Part shown: piece by piece, positions 47,389 to 60,253 of the stretch | Layout of the letters: the number at the start of each line of letters is the position of its first letter | Position numbering within the stretch: the stretch's first letter is position 1 | Assembly: GCA_025738555.1 (NCBI GenBank) | Contig: JAOVFP010000016.1 | Coordinates: 2,604,001 to 2,668,000 of the forward strand | Source: Cyathus striatus | Lineage: Eukaryota > Basidiomycota > Agaricomycetes > Agaricales > Nidulariaceae | DNA: 64,000 nt | Direction of reading: 5' to 3' | Made by a program: the position numbers and the translations under genes | The notes under the pieces: model-generated | Told to the model about the DNA's origin: nothing | What the model saw: only the letters and a program-made list of their open reading frames with translations | The model's database searches: none

Positions 47389-49477
47389 ATGGCTCAATCT
47401 CCGTTGGAACTTGTCCACAACGACTCTCCCCTTGATCTACCCCCTCCCTTCGAGGGTCGTAATGTCATTGAGCTGGTCTCTTCAAAGGACGGGAGGATCA
47501 CTCATGTAAGGGTGTACCCAAGCTGCGCAGAAATTACCCGCGTTTTCAAGGTCCCTGTCAAAGTGGGAAACAATCAAGTCGTTATCTCTGGATTCCCTGA
47601 TGCGCTTAACGACCAGTCTTTGAGGTAACATTGACGCCAATTTCCAAGTCATGTGTGACTTATTCTTTCGTTTGAAGGCACGAAAGTAAAGGTCCTGCCT
47701 CAGTTCGCGATGTAAAGATCTCGGAGACACCTTTTGTGGCATCACCTACGACCAGTCCGAAGCTTGATGAGCTAACACAGCGAAAGGAGCGCCTGAATAA
47801 CTCACTCACTCGCGCTTACAACGGGACTTACGCGCTGGAAGATTATCTCGAAGACATGAAGAAGAATTCCCCCAGTGATTTGAAAGATATTGCAGAAGAG
47901 TACATGGAAGCTACAACTGAGCTTGATGACCGAATTGCAGAGCTAAAGAAGGAGATCGCGGCGCTGGATAAGGGGATTAGTGAGGAGAGGAAAGTGCTCA
48001 ATGGTCCGGTGGTGGAGGTTGAGTATGATTTCATGAAGGTCACTTTGGGGCTTTTTGGCGAGGCTGAGGGGGAGGTCGATTTGACGCTGCATTATGGTAC
48101 TTTCTTTTTCGTCTATGCTGTGAGCGACGCTAATAAATCGATCATTAGTTGTAAACCATGCAAGCTGGGTCGCCGCGTACGATATTCGATTTGACAAGAA
48201 TAGTAAGGAGAAACGGGCTACGCTTGTTTATAAGGCGTCCATTACCCAGTCTACCGGCGAGGTACGTTGTTTTTATTGTCTCATATGTACTCTTGTACTT
48301 ATATATGTGAGTAGTCATGGGACGCTGTCCCCATTACGCTGGATACATCCACCCCTACAACTGCATCGTACATAACTAAAATGTACCCGTGGCGACTTTC
48401 CATGTACACTCCTCCGCCTCCGCCTCCATCCCTAGGGCAAGTATGCAGCCCGCATCAATTTGTTCCATGTATTCCAACACTTCCGCCAGCCACTCCATAT
48501 CAGCCATACCAGGGTTACTACCCCTCCGTTGACTCTCTCGTGGTTCCTGCACCCGTTACAATGAACACTCAGAGAAGACGACGCAGTAGATATTCCTCGC
48601 CTGGTTGGGGCCCAACTCAAGGCGTCACCGCAGCCTTTGACATTCCAGGTTTAACGAGCATTGCAACTGATGGCCAGAAGCATCTCGTGAATGTTATGGA
48701 ATTGGAGATGGATGCAGAGGCCTTTTGGTGTGCTGCACCTAGGAACGACAGCACTATGTATTTCAAGGTTCATTGTTTCTTTATAGTTTTCGTGTACAAG
48801 AGCTGATTTGGGTGTGTAGATGAAAGTTAAGAACACCACCAGGTATCCGCTTAAGCCTGGATCGGCCAATGTATATCTGGATGGGAGCTTGGTTTCGTAT
48901 CATTCGATTCCGCTCGTATGTCCAAACGAAACGTTCGAATGTCCTTTGGGGTTCGTTCTTCTATTTTCTATCAAGTTCACGAACCGACTTAACATCTGTC
49001 TCTGTATATAGAATCGACTCTTCAATCCGCGCAGAATACCATCCCATAAGCGAAAAGACTTCCAACAGCAAATTCCTTTCCATCCCCTTCAGAGCCAAAG
49101 TGACCAAACATACATTCACACAAACCATCTCAGTTGTAAACACAAAGTCTTACCCTGTCTCGGGTGTAAAGATATCGGACCATATCCCTATCTCTGATGA
49201 CTCGTCAATCCGCGTTACTCTTCTTTCCCCCTCACTTCCCGTTCCCGGTAAGAGTGAACTGGATTTGAAGAAGGTGGTAACTGTATCTCCGGGTGTCGTT
49301 GTTCAGTGGGATGAGGGGAACTCGGGCGGTGGATGGGATACGCGAAGTATAAGTGGTGCTGAAGATGGGTTGATGAGTTGGACATGTACGATTCCGGCAG
49401 AGAGCAAGGTTGAGCTTGTGCTTCGGTGGGAGGTTAAAGCACCAAAAGGGAAGACTGTTATTCGGCTGAGGGGATAA
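47389..49477 (+). CDS. DUF4139 domain protein (mucoidy inhibitor A-like)
   Basis: The start MAQSPLELVHNDSPLDL at 47389 leads into the conserved N-terminal domain (DGRITHVRVYPSCAEITRVF, VVISGFPDALNDQSL). A coiled-coil follows (LDELTQRKERLNN, LDDRIAELKKEIAALDKGIS), then the DUF4139 beta-sandwich: LTLHY joined to VVNHASWVAAYDIRFD, then YKASITQSTGE, and SWDAVPITLDTSTPTT. A Pro-rich insertion precedes FWCAAPRNDSTMYFK. The domain closes with KFLSIPFRAKVTKH and VELVLRWEVKAPKGK, stop at 49477. Six or seven exons, all joinable in frame. Members are widespread in fungi and bacteria; the biochemical role is unknown. Confidence 0.88.
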
Positions 49478-51758
49478 TTGTACGATATTCATGCTATTCG
49501 GATGTAACGAAGACACTGCTTATGTGTAACTATAAGCATGTAATATTATATGATGGTGTGATGTTTTCTTGTTAAAAGGAGCTATCGACCACACTACAAG
49601 TGTCTACCTTCAGTCTATCTTTCTCGAACCTCTCTGTCGCCCACTACGCTTCGAATAAGTACACGCCTTTCCAAACACCAATCTGAACAATACTTGAAGT
49701 CCATTCCGCCGAGCTGATTCAATGACGTGACATGGCAGGTTTATGTACAAGAGGTCCAAGGATGGTGCTTGGGGGAAGACTGAAGGCGCTGTTGTGGATA
49801 ACTACAGGGGTTAGGTAGGGCTCGGTGGCGGAGTGTGAAGAATCGGTTGGGTTATATGCAATGAACGCACGTACACTGCAATACCTCAATACAGTATCCG
49901 CTGGAGGAATGTGCTGGGTTATGGTACCCACCTTATTCTCTTGGGCACGCAGTACACACGAAGCCCACGCACAATCACTTGTGCTAGCACACCATTTTCT
50001 ATTTCAATCCCCCTCTACTTATCTTCTTTATCTACTAACCAAATGAAATCTATTAGGAACAATACTAAATGCTAATGTATGCCTTTCGTCCTGTCAAAAT
50101 CGTGTTCAGCGACTTGGACAGGATGAGGTGAGCTCGCTGGGTTTTTACTTACTTGGGTACGTTCTTCCCTTATTTCTTTTTTTCATATCCTCCCTTCATC
50201 TTCTCCCCTTTTATCTCCCTTCTTGTCCTCTTCACTTTCCTTTCATGTCCTCCACGCTGTCTCTACTACTCCTTCAGCAGCATCGCTGCCTCCCCGCCCC
50301 CTCTTCAGCCCAAGACATCCACACTAAAATGCACCCTCACCCCAACCATCTCAGGCAACTACACCGCTCCTCGGAACCCCGAATCATGCGACGCACACAA
50401 CCGCACATGTACCTCACACCATGGTAGTATGTCCCTACGCGCATTTTGCGTGAGTTGGTGATGTCTGTGTGCTACTTCTGGCGATAGTTCCACTACCTCC
50501 AGTAGCGAAAAAGAAGGTAGGAGACCTGGAGGAGAGACGAATGTTCTCCGCGAGGTGTAATCTTGTCTCTCGAGTGATGATAGTGGTCGGGCTAGGCAGA
50601 GGGGGAGAGGGGAAGGGGAACATGGTAGCTGCTGCTGCGTCGTCGGGCAAACATTAGAGTTTAGAGAGCACGAGGAAGTGTGCATCCTTCTAGGGCCGGT
50701 GTCTCATCCTCTTCACCCTCACCACCTTGTCCATCAACACCCTCATCAGCACTAGCACCGTCAACGACAGCAGGAGCACTCAAAAGATCGTACTCCATCA
50801 CATACCTCTTTCGCTATAACCCTACTCGTTCCGCCGCCTCCTGGGCTGGCGCCTAACATGGAGGTTTTGGAGGTCGGGGAGGAGGATGAGATGCTTGGTG
50901 CGAGGGTTTTGGAGAATTTCGATGGGAGGTTGTGGTCGAGTGAATTCGCTCGCTATCCAACCTTGTATCAAAGATTGACTCTCGTTGCAGTCCTCGCTGC
51001 CAGGAATGCATGAATCCAAGCTGACGCCACCTATTACGCCGGTGCCAATAAGTGTATTATTTGGAAGGCATTAACCAGCCATGGCCTGGATGTTAACGCA
51101 GCTAGCTAATACACTGACGAATCACGATACCTGCTCCCTCTGGCTGTTAAACTGTTTTCTTTAGGGTTCAATATATGTCGCATTGTCTATGTACTTATCT
51201 ATGTATATATATGTAATACTAACAATCCCCGACAACAATTAAGTGATCGCTTTCAACTTCATCTGGCTCCTTGTGTACCCAGTTCCCTCCGTAGTTATGG
51301 GAAAGCCCCTCTCCTTTCTTTACAGACCGTGCTATAGAAAAAGAATGTCTGTAATAATTATTTAGTAATACTTGTTTGAATCGCATGCCATTTTTGACTT
51401 CAATACTGTAAGTTTCCTTTTTCTTTATATACATAGCCAACACAAGGAGTGTACATTACAATCTAGTGGAGTTTGTCACGTGGTCCAGGCTTTGAAGCAT
51501 TGATCATCCTGTTGTCTGGTCATTGCAATTCATTCATCTTTATTCCTCATTGAATCACATTATTGTTCCTATTATAATGGTGATATACGTATAAAGCGTG
51601 TTATACCTCTAAAACTGTATCTATTCAATCTGCAGCCTATATCTCTATCTACATTTCTTCCTCGCCGCTATCAATATTTTTGAAACTGCAACTGCGCCCA
51701 TCTAACGGAATCGAACATCGGATTGGATTCTATTCATTTGTATCAATATAACTCATCT
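49478..51758. other. Gene-poor region with possible coding relics
   Basis: Two stretches read like protein but stand alone: TLKCTLTPTISGNYTAPRNP with nearby cysteines (about 50315-50375, plus) and NMEVLEVGEEDEMLGARVLE followed by NFDGRLWSSEFARYPTLYQR (about 50855-50980, plus). Neither has a start or convincing splice partners, and purine-rich low-complexity DNA lies between them. I treat them as remnants of a lost gene. The rest is AT-rich. Confidence 0.35.
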
Positions 51759-53867
51759 ATGCTCTTTGATATCCTAAAGGTAATGGTTCACGTTTCGTTT
51801 TTTCCAACCTCCTCTGACAGTGATCGAATTCATCGGCTATATCTTTACATATTTATAGAGGGAATTTTGCCCTCCTCTAGATACATCTCTTCTCACTGCA
51901 TTGGTGGCAGATATAGAAACAGATGCCGAAGGAAAATTGCGCTCTCCTTCTCCCGTTGAAATCAGTAGACTACGGACTACGCTCAAAGAGCTTGCAGCGC
52001 AAGCTGACTCACAAGTTTCTGACGATTTGTCTGAACTGCAATTGACGGACGACACGACTACCAGCGTGAGTCAGTATACACCTGATCTATACAATGGTCG
52101 TACTGGAACAAGTTGCACGACTGCCTCCGCTTGCGAATCATACAGCGATACGACATCAAGTTCTGGCTCAGGTAGTGGGAGCGGATCTCCTCCGCAGCCT
52201 TTTAGCACTCCACTTGGATTCTTACAGGCTGCTTTACCTAATGTACGAACGCGAACCCTCAAGCAAGGATTGAAGGAGGCAGAACGGAGTGGGAGAGAGC
52301 GCGACTTGGATATCTGGGAGGTTATTGCTGGGATCTTATCAAAGGAGTCGATAAGAGAATTGGAGGAAAGGGGTCTTGACGTTTTAGAAGAAGATGCACT
52401 TCTGGCTGCGCGACTGAACGATGAAGATATCATATGGGACAAGGGGAAGAAGGCATCGGGCAGCCAGCCAAAGAAAAAACAAATTCGTCCCACAAAAATC
52501 GCCCTCAATGATGTTCGACAACAACATCATATACGTCCTATTCCTTCTAAAACCAGCTATACTACTTCCCGTCCGGCTCCCGACCCATGGACCCAATTAT
52601 CATCTATGTCATCTCATCTAGCAACTCTCCTTCCACCTCACCCGGAAAGTTACTTCCAATCCTACTTCCACAGCCCAAAGTACGCGACACCTTATGACTC
52701 TCTCTGTGCAGCCCTATCTGCTCTTCCCTCATCCGTGTATGAGCCCGATGAACCTACTCTTGCCGATGAACATACCGTCCAGCTGTTTAGCCTTCTTGAC
52801 ATTCTTCTTGCGGAATACGACGATTTAGACGCAGAACAACGCCTTCGTCTAGCTTCAGATGCAAAACTCGCACTAATGGCTTCCCAAGGGCGCGGAGAAG
52901 ACGCCCTGGATCTCACTAAGCTCCTGCAGGAGCTTGATACCGATACAAGAGCCTATGGCGACATGGGAATATACCACCAGCCTGCATCACCCATACTTGT
53001 GAAGCAGCAGCCAGCTGTAAGAAGACCGAAACTTCCGAGTATGCCTCCGGCAATTCCTGAGCCTCCTCAGCGAACCAAAAGTAAGTCCCCGCCGAAGATA
53101 CAGAAGCCAAAGCCCCCACCCGATGCGTGGCAAACCATTCCTCAGAAGAAGCCTCCATCAGGCCCTAATCCCCATGCTAGTTTTATCCCGGCTTATAGTA
53201 GAAACGGGTGCAATGTGAATGGGAGTAAGGTAAATGGAGGTGGCACTGCATTAGGAAACGGCGAACTAAGTGAACTGGGAGCTGAGTATATGAGGAAAAG
53301 GGACGAGTTGCTTCGGGAGGCGACGAGAATGTGGCAGAAGGGGAACAAGAAGTCAAGAGGGGGAGAAGTGGCTTTTTATTTTGCTGAACGGGTGGGTTCT
53401 TGCATTTGTAGTTCTCGGTGGTGGTGGTTGATTTTGTAGGCGAGAGAGTTTCAGGAGATGGCGATGAGGGAGAAGTTGAATGCTGCGAAGGTTATGGTTG
53501 AGACCAAACGGTTAGACTTATTTTTACTGGAAAGCAGACGCGTCACTCATATTTCTCTTAGGCTGGCTTCTGCAAAGCAGGATACTGTAGATTTGCACGG
53601 TACGACTGTATCCGAAGCGATAGCAATTGTTAAAGATACGCTACGCGAGTTTAACTCGTCACAAGGTATCGTACCCTCATTATCCCTCCCATTTTACAAC
53701 TCAAACATACCTTTACAGCGAGCCCTTTGAAAATCATCACTGGTCGCGGTTCGCACTCCGTGAATCAAGTAAGCGTCCTAAAGCCAGCTGTGAAGAAGGC
53801 TTTGGTGGAGGACGGATGGAATGTTGGATCGTGGGATGGGGGGTTGGTTATTAGAGGGAAACAGTGA
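51759..53867 (+). CDS. Smr-domain protein with CUE-like and DUF1771 regions (Cue2-like)
   Basis: A tiny first exon MLFDILK (51759-51779) splices to 51859, reading REFCPPLDTSLLTALVADIE; no ATG exists at the start of the long second exon, so this exon is needed. The second exon has a CUE-like helical part (FSTPLGFLQAALPNVRTRTL, WEVIAGILSKESIRELEERG), a disordered Pro/Lys-rich middle, and the DUF1771 helix YMRKRDELLREATRMWQKGN. Three further exons complete FQEMAMREKLNAAKVMVETK and the Smr nuclease domain: VDLHGTTVSEAIAIVKDTL, then KIITGRGSHSVNQVSVLKPA, ending GGLVIRGKQ at 53867. The DLHG and TGRGxHS motifs are intact. Related yeast Cue2 cleaves mRNA at stalled ribosomes in no-go decay; the same role here is inferred. 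Confidence 0.87.
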
Positions 53868-54027
53868 TCCCTCTCATGTGTGAGATGCTCTTAAACAGCG
53901 ACTAGGGTCCTCTAATGATCCCTAGCGAGGCTCGGGGCTGAATTTCAACCCCATTCCAGTTTTGTTTTTGTTTTTGTAATACGCGGTGTAGCATTGAACC
54001 TGAATCTTGTATTGTCTTGGAAGTTAA

Positions 54028-55030
54028 CTACATGGGACCATAAATTGATCCAGAAGGCTCGCTATCATCTTCTGGATTGTCTTCACCTTCGTCGGACTCG
54101 TTGTGATAGGCATCATTATATTCCGCAAGAGCATCATGTTGCGGCTTATTGTGAGTGATATTGTCGATGTTAACTTGTTCAATATTAATATATCGCAGAA
54201 GCTTCTTTTGAGCCATGTCAAACTCGATCAGTGCGCGAATGCGTTGCCGATCTGCTAAAGTAGCAATTTCAATTGCACGCTGCGCAATTTGAGCACTCTC
54301 CACAGCGGTGTCTCGATGCATTGATAAACACGACATGCTAGCCTGCTTTTTTGCAATCTCTGCAATGTTGACTGCATTTACAGCGCAGTCTGCTGCTAAC
54401 TTTGCCCTTCCAGCCACTAGATCTAATGCGAGCTTTGATCTTTCGAGACGATCCGCTAAGCGTTGCTTCTCAAAGACATGTTGATGTAGCATCTTTTCTG
54501 GAAGATCGTCATCCTGTAGACTCAGTGGATCAACATTGCTTCGATCCACGATATCCATATCGCGTAGTTCGACCTGTGATTCAATTGTGGACTGGATTAC
54601 ATCTGGCTCAAGGTCTCCACTGAGTTCATTTGGGCTAGTTGAAGGTAACGTGTTGCAAAGCCAGCCCAGCGGCGAGGATACACTGCTTCTTATACTGTCA
54701 GCTGTAGCGGGTGTGCTGGCGGCTGCATATGACGTATTGCAACATGTCAACGACGTGCTTCTCATAGTGTTTGTGCTGCCTGACTGCGCGCTGTCGCATT
54801 GCGACGGGGATGTGTCCGTAAGAATTTGTGAAAGCGGATTCTTCTTCCGTACTTTCGCTCTCGCGCTATTGCCGTGCTAAATAAATGCTTAGGTGCTTAA
54901 TTGCAAACTTGATCTGTGTCCGTACCTTCTCCATGTTCTCTCCATTGTACTCCCCAACTTCACCATGTGAACGCTTTCTTGAGCCCCATAAGTTGTCCCG
55001 AAGTCGTTTCTTGTTAGATAGCGGTGGCAT
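54028..55030 (-). CDS. Hypothetical protein, 317 residues
   Basis: Two exons: MPPLSNKKRLRDNLWGSRKR to NMEK (start 55030), an intron of about 49 nt (GTACGG...TTTAG), then HGNSARAKVRKKNPLSQIL and a long exon to 54028. The N-terminus is basic, like a nuclear signal. The middle is Ser/Thr-rich, and the C-terminal half is alanine-rich and helical (RSKLALDLVAGRAKLAADCA, SAQIAQRAIEIATLADRQRI), probably a coiled coil. The extreme C-terminus is acidic (NESDEGEDNPEDDSEPSG). No family recognised. Convergent with the Smr gene, 160 bp apart. Confidence 0.6.
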
Positions 55031-55673
55031 CGTATGGATTGAATTCCAATGTATTACATTGTGTTGTCAGCCTTACTCGCAATTTGCATTGGAACCCTTA
55101 CACTAGTGGTGCCACAAGCGCCTACTAGTACTTACTGGAGGCTTTCGACCAAGTGTTCGGCCACTAGTCAGGCGTCACGTGCACTTATCATTACAGTCTA
55201 CTGGCCCCTTCATAATAACCATCCAGAATTGCCAAGTTTAAGTCTTGAAGAAGTTGACTCTGAGTGCTTTTCTTCACATTTAGTCTTGAGTGTTCCATGG
55301 TCTTTCGTAAAAAATTTGTTCCTCAATTATACGTATTTCCAGCGTATTCCTGACAATATATGTTTATCACCTACACGTACCATAGCTACAGTGGGCTACA
55401 GTGTAACCAGCGGCTGAAGCTGCTGTTTCTTTTGAGTTCAATGAAGTATGAAGCCTGTAAAATTCTACTAAGTATTCCTGGTAAATTTTGCATAAATTTA
55501 TAACATACACCTCAGTACTTCAGCACTTCTGGTACGCATAATATATCTGTTTTGACAAATTTGAGGATCATTTATTGTAAGTCGTTCCCAAGTCTTTCCG
55601 GTATAAGTAGGAGGTTTCTTTGACGTCCGGACTGGTATCCATCGTAAGCCTCACTGGCTCATATACTTTTAAG
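55031..55673. other. Intergenic, no supported gene
   Basis: One 122-codon open frame at 55049 has no protein-like character and no neighbouring splice structure. Confidence 0.5.
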
Positions 55674-55767
55674 TGCCCCATGGCTGAGTTGGTTACAGCG
55701 TCCGACTGTTAGAGAGTTTCGAACTCTTCGCTATCGGAAGGTCATGAGTTCGAGCCTCATTGGGGCA
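55674..55767 (+). tRNA. tRNA-Asn(GTT), intron-containing
   Basis: Acceptor stem TGCCCCA/TGGGGCA, D-arm GGCTGAGTTGGTTACAGC, anticodon stem TCCGA/TCGGA with anticodon GTT, T-arm ATGAG-TTCGAGC-CTCAT. A 21-nt intron follows position 37 and can itself fold (AGAGTT/AACTCT). TTTTT at about 55772 is the terminator. Confidence 0.88.
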
Positions 55768-56379
55768 GGTTGTTTTTCAAAGTTTTTACCCTTTTTCTAA
55801 GTAAATAAGCTAGAGACACTCTCGGAACGTGTATTTACTTACGTGCGTCTTCAAACTTCCTTTATCCAAGAGGAGTTAAGATATTGCAGAAACAGGCGCA
55901 AGCGCATGGCGGAGTCTCCTCAGCTTGGCCCAAGTTTCTTTCGATGCGGGCCACTGGTTCGTGTTCAATGAAGTAATTATGACTTTTCAGGCAAGTAAGA
56001 TATGTTGGCGAAGGGTCACCGTAAAGCCGGTAGTCTCGTTTCAGGAGAAACATATCCAAATCAACAATGATCGTTGTATGGGACTAAAGAAGTTATAGAT
56101 ATCGGGTGACGCAGGAGTCTCGAGCTTGGCAGATAGATGCCCTAATAGTAACTCGTGCAAAACTCTACGCTCTTTGTAGCCTGTGGAACTAGGGAATCAT
56201 TAATCGTTGAGATGGCTGCCTTACCTTTAATTAAGAAAGACTTCCGAACGTCCAAATTGGATAGTTGTTCAGACATACATGGACGTTGTGGACAGCAGTC
56301 TGGTAAAAAAAAACATGTTAACTGAACACCAGCAGATCTACAATTGCAGCAATAGAAGCTTCAAAGCGCGACACATCAC
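55768..56379. other. Intergenic, no supported gene
   Basis: Nothing recognisable. It contains the tRNA terminator and the Derlin 3' flank. Confidence 0.5.
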
Positions 56380-57375
56380 TCAGGTACCACCTAATCGTCT
56401 TCCAGAGCCCCATTGGTAACCTGTTGTGGTAGATGACGCACGTCTTGGCGCTACAACTTCAATACCAGCCTGTCTCAGTGCAGCAGCAGCGCCTCCCTGA
56501 GGTTGGTGCACTGGTTGAGGCTGATTTGCTTCTCCTACCAAACTCCGAACCCACTGAGGTGCGCGGGCTGCAACTGCAAAACGGCCCTCAGACCCCGTCG
56601 AGCCACCCCAAACGCCCCACCACCATAGATGTCCCACTATACATCCCGCCACGGTGAACATGGCAGCACCGCGTCCTGCAAGAATCAGGTCCATGGCAAT
56701 CATTACATATGGCCAATATTTAATGGGGAGCATGAAGAGACCCATAACAGATGTTTGTGCTCCTGGGGGTGAAAGAGCCGATGAAAGATACACGAGACAC
56801 GCGATGAATGATCTTGTCATCACCACTGCTTGTAATGGGCGCGTCACAGCCTAGAGATAGATTGTAAGAGAATTCACGGAGCTAACAAGAAAGGAGAGAC
56901 ATACAATGATACCTGCTGCTGCAAAGAACGACTGCCAAATGAAGTCAGCGGTTCTCGACTTGTATGGTCCAGTTTCTAACTGGTTTGTCGTTTGACTATG
57001 TTACATGCAAGGTTAAACAGAAAGATGTCAAATTTAGAAATATACGTACTACAAGGTTGCCACCTCAAAGATAAACGTAAATCCTTGGGCTATGTTGCGA
57101 TGTCAGTCAGTATAGACACGAAGGCCGAATTTATGGCATACGCACTCCCTAGGAAGAAGCTAGAGTACAGTCTCCATATCTGTTATTGTCAGCTCATAAT
57201 CGACAAAGAGAGAATCACTGCTTACCTCGTAATTTTTCCACACGTACTTCCAAACGAACACCGTCTTATATGCGGATATTGCCCCCGCAAATACAGGTAG
57301 AGATATCCCCACAAGAGAACCGCAGAATAGTCTTGTAATAGGCGGGATCTTCTTGATTTCCTCGATGAGATCCAT
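56380..57375 (-). CDS. Derlin (Der1/Dfm1-like ERAD rhomboid pseudoprotease)
   Basis: Derlins are ER membrane proteins that help retrotranslocate misfolded proteins for degradation. Exons read MDLIEEIKKIPPITRLFCGS, KTVFVWKYVWKNYE, then IWRLYSSFFLG (the Derlin WR motif), TQGFTFIFEVATLY, QTTNQLETGPYKSRTADFIW, and AVTRPLQAVVMTRSFIACLV with YWPYVMIAMDLILAGRG (GxxxG-like region) and a Gly/Pro/Gln-rich cytosolic tail ending SGRRLGGT at 56380. About 260 residues, normal for the family, with five exons in frame. The C-terminal tail has no obvious SHP box. A broken duplicate of the first exon lies at 27195. The uncharacterised gene upstream is on the same strand and was duplicated with it. Confidence 0.87.
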
Positions 57376-57565
57376 GTTATACGGAGTTCTTTGAGTAGGA
57401 ATGTAAAGTCAAAAACGAAGAAACGTTGAACGAAGGGATTACGTTCTTGGAACTAAGTTCGACTGTCGATAATCATGACGTGTTCAATAAATCACATGAC
57501 CTAAGGCGAAATAACTATTCTGATCAAATTCTGATTCACTACTCAACCAGTACGCTAAATCCTCC

Positions 57566-58964
57566 CTATGAATCATGACACTCAAATTTAAAGTCTGGTG
57601 GAATCATGGGACGGGCAATTTCACAGTCGCGATAGGCTTCTTCGACCAGTTCCTCCTGATCCCGTGGTAATCCGTCTCCCAATCGATCAGCACCTCTTCC
57701 AACGTACGAGTGTGCCACTTGAGATATCAATCGGTGAACCTTGATAAAATCAGGGTCGGCATAGTCAAAGACCAGATTCGTTCGTAGTCTTTTGAACCGT
57801 GTCAACGCATACCGTAGTCCGTACCAATGAGATTCAGAAACATTCTGTGTATAGATTCAGCTATAAAAACAATACTCATAATGTCAACACATCAATACCT
57901 TGTCGAATGTCAGTCTCCCAGCAGAAAAGCAAAGAGCAGCACCTGCTGGAAGCACCAACATGTTCTTCTTTGTTGTTATATCGTGTGCATACCTCAACTT
58001 GTTAACGGATACTCCCGATACAAATGATAACATGTGCAAAAAAAGGTTAGGAACTGGCTATAGATATCTCACTTGTCAGAACCCCGAGCAATCAACATAC
58101 TAAATAAGTTATAACACTTACTGTAACCTCACGAGCTACATCCATGGGAAGAATACAACAAGGTATCAGGCGCTTCGTTTCAATCTGGTTCAAGTAAGGA
58201 AATTCTTCAATGATCTACAATGTCAAGAATGGTTAAATTATATTCGGAAAGATGATCTAGTAATATTAGCAAAGACCTTTTGCATGCTGTCCTTCGTGAC
58301 AGGTTGCATATCTTGTTTATTGAAGGAAATAGCTGACAAAACTGATCGCTAAAGTTCGTAAATGAAGTACCAGAACAGAATATAAGAGCATACGAGGAGT
58401 AACTAGACCATAATTCCACAGCTTACTTGCAGAATCCAGGATCTTCTTATTACTTGCTTCCTGTATATATCTTGCCATACGGTAGGAAGCATATTTGTCA
58501 GAGGTGAGTGTCATGAGCAGCAACAGGATCTGTTTATTATAAGAAAATATATCATCGCCTGTGTATTCCAAGATAATTTCGGTGGCTCCGGACATGGCCT
58601 TTTTAATTAGCTCCTCCGGAAACTCGTCGGAACGGTTGAGATTAACTGTTTTGAAAAGCGAGGCAGCCTCATCGATAGCCCCCATCTGTGCCTTTAGACA
58701 ATCGGCGTACCGAGCGGACAGTGCTGCATCATCGGCATCGTCGTCGATATCCAGGTCCGATTCTTTAGAGTCAGAATCTGAAGCACTACCGGATGGTAGT
58801 GAAGGCGGTTGCTCTGCAGCAACGTAAGATCTGTGCAAGGTAGCCAAGCCAATATGAATGTGCATACCTGTGGCCCCCTCGTTACTACCCTCACATTCCT
58901 TGAAGACGAAGTCTGGTAGGTAAAGCGCAAGAAAGTCCCTTAGTTCCTGACGGTTGCTTTGCAT
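57566..58964 (-). CDS. Uncharacterised protein, duplicate copy 2
   Basis: Starts MQSNRQELRDFLALYLPDF at 58964; exon 1 ends at 58868 (phase 1). Next come QPPSLPSGSASDSDSKE, MGAIDEAASLFKTVNLN, ILLLLMTLTSDKYASYRMAR, LWNYGLVTP, LLSAISFNKQDMQPVTKD, IIEEFPYLNQIETKRLIPCC, PVPNLFLHMLSFVSGVSV, LVLPAGAALCFSAGRLTFDK and HWYGLRYALTRFKRL, to the stop at 57566. About 430 residues, mostly helical, with an acidic Ser/Asp stretch near the N-terminus; no signal peptide or clear membrane helix. The family is unknown to me. It sits 190 bp upstream of Derlin in the same orientation, and the pair was duplicated to 27-29 kb. Confidence 0.65.
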
Positions 58965-60253
58965 TTCAACAAGGGGGAGATCTGAAGTTTGAAATTAACA
59001 TAACCCAAGAAGTACTCTATTTTCCAATAGAAAGATAAATTGAATAGCTAACCAATACTCGCCATTTGACGTCATTCAGATCGGATCATGGGTATGTCTC
59101 GATTCTTGTCCGTTCATCAACTCTTCGACCGACTCTACCTCTACTTTCGGTAATACTGCGAGGAGCTAGGGGCCATTCTTTGAAGTTTTATATTTAACGA
59201 CATATTGCAGTTGGCGAACCACCTCTTCAATTGCTTCAAGTTCACAAGGAGAGAAAAAAGAGCCACCTCAGCGCTGCAACGCCTGTATTAAAGCCAACGA
59301 TTTGGGAAAGGGACCTGGTAAACGTGCCATATTACGAGCAGAGACGGGCTTACAGTCTCTACACCGAAAGCACTGTGCGTTGCTCCCTATGATTTATGCC
59401 TGTAGTATATCATGTAAGTATGGAGAAAGAGCGACGCAACACGAACCCTTCCTCCCTTCTTCAGTCGATCAGTGTTCCGTTTCATGTTCGCGTGGCCGCC
59501 GGTCATTGTGTTTCCCGCCGGCAAGGCAAGTCAGCTTCGTCAAGTTGTAAGCTGTTGGAAGACACTCGTTTGGGACTATCTTGTAGCGTTTCGATGGGCT
59601 CCTTGTGTTGATGTGGGAGTGCGATCCTGGGAAGCCATCGGGTCGGTATCACCGACTAGAGCTACTTGGTAAACATTGTACTATGGCCCAGGTAAGCCAC
59701 CCTGTATATATATTTCGTCAGGATAAGCACAACTTGCGATCCTGGGGAGCATAGGATCGGAGTTGTATATGAATTGTGGAGGTATTGTACTTGTGATCGT
59801 ACGAAATTATGAAGTTACATTTGAGGGGTGGCGCGGGTACAGGAAGGTTTTGTGGCGGCTAGACGGCGCTAGGCCCTAGTTTAAAGGTAACTTTTAGAGA
59901 TAGATGGTCTTGAGTGTATGCTGGTGGCTAGTTCAATAGTTAGTTCTGCTTGTCATGATTTAGGCCCTGGTTTACAGATAAGATTTAGAGCTATGACCTT
60001 GAATGTATATACTACGCACGTTTCATCTGATAGGTGTTAAGGAGCTACTTAGATACATAAGTTATATGCGTTCATATGTCCTATCAAATATGGGATATGA
60101 GCTAACAAAGATCGAGTTTAGTCTCGAGAGGGTCGATCAACACCCTCGAATTCTGAGGAATTATTGCTATTCATAGTAGTATACTTTTACATATATACAC
60201 GCTATCACGGTGTCAGGAAAAGCTCCGGTACTTGTTTAAACAAAGCACTCACC
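58965..60253. other. Intergenic, no supported gene
   Basis: Short overlapping open frames at 59300-59670 do not look like protein. No RNA gene recognised. Confidence 0.5.
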
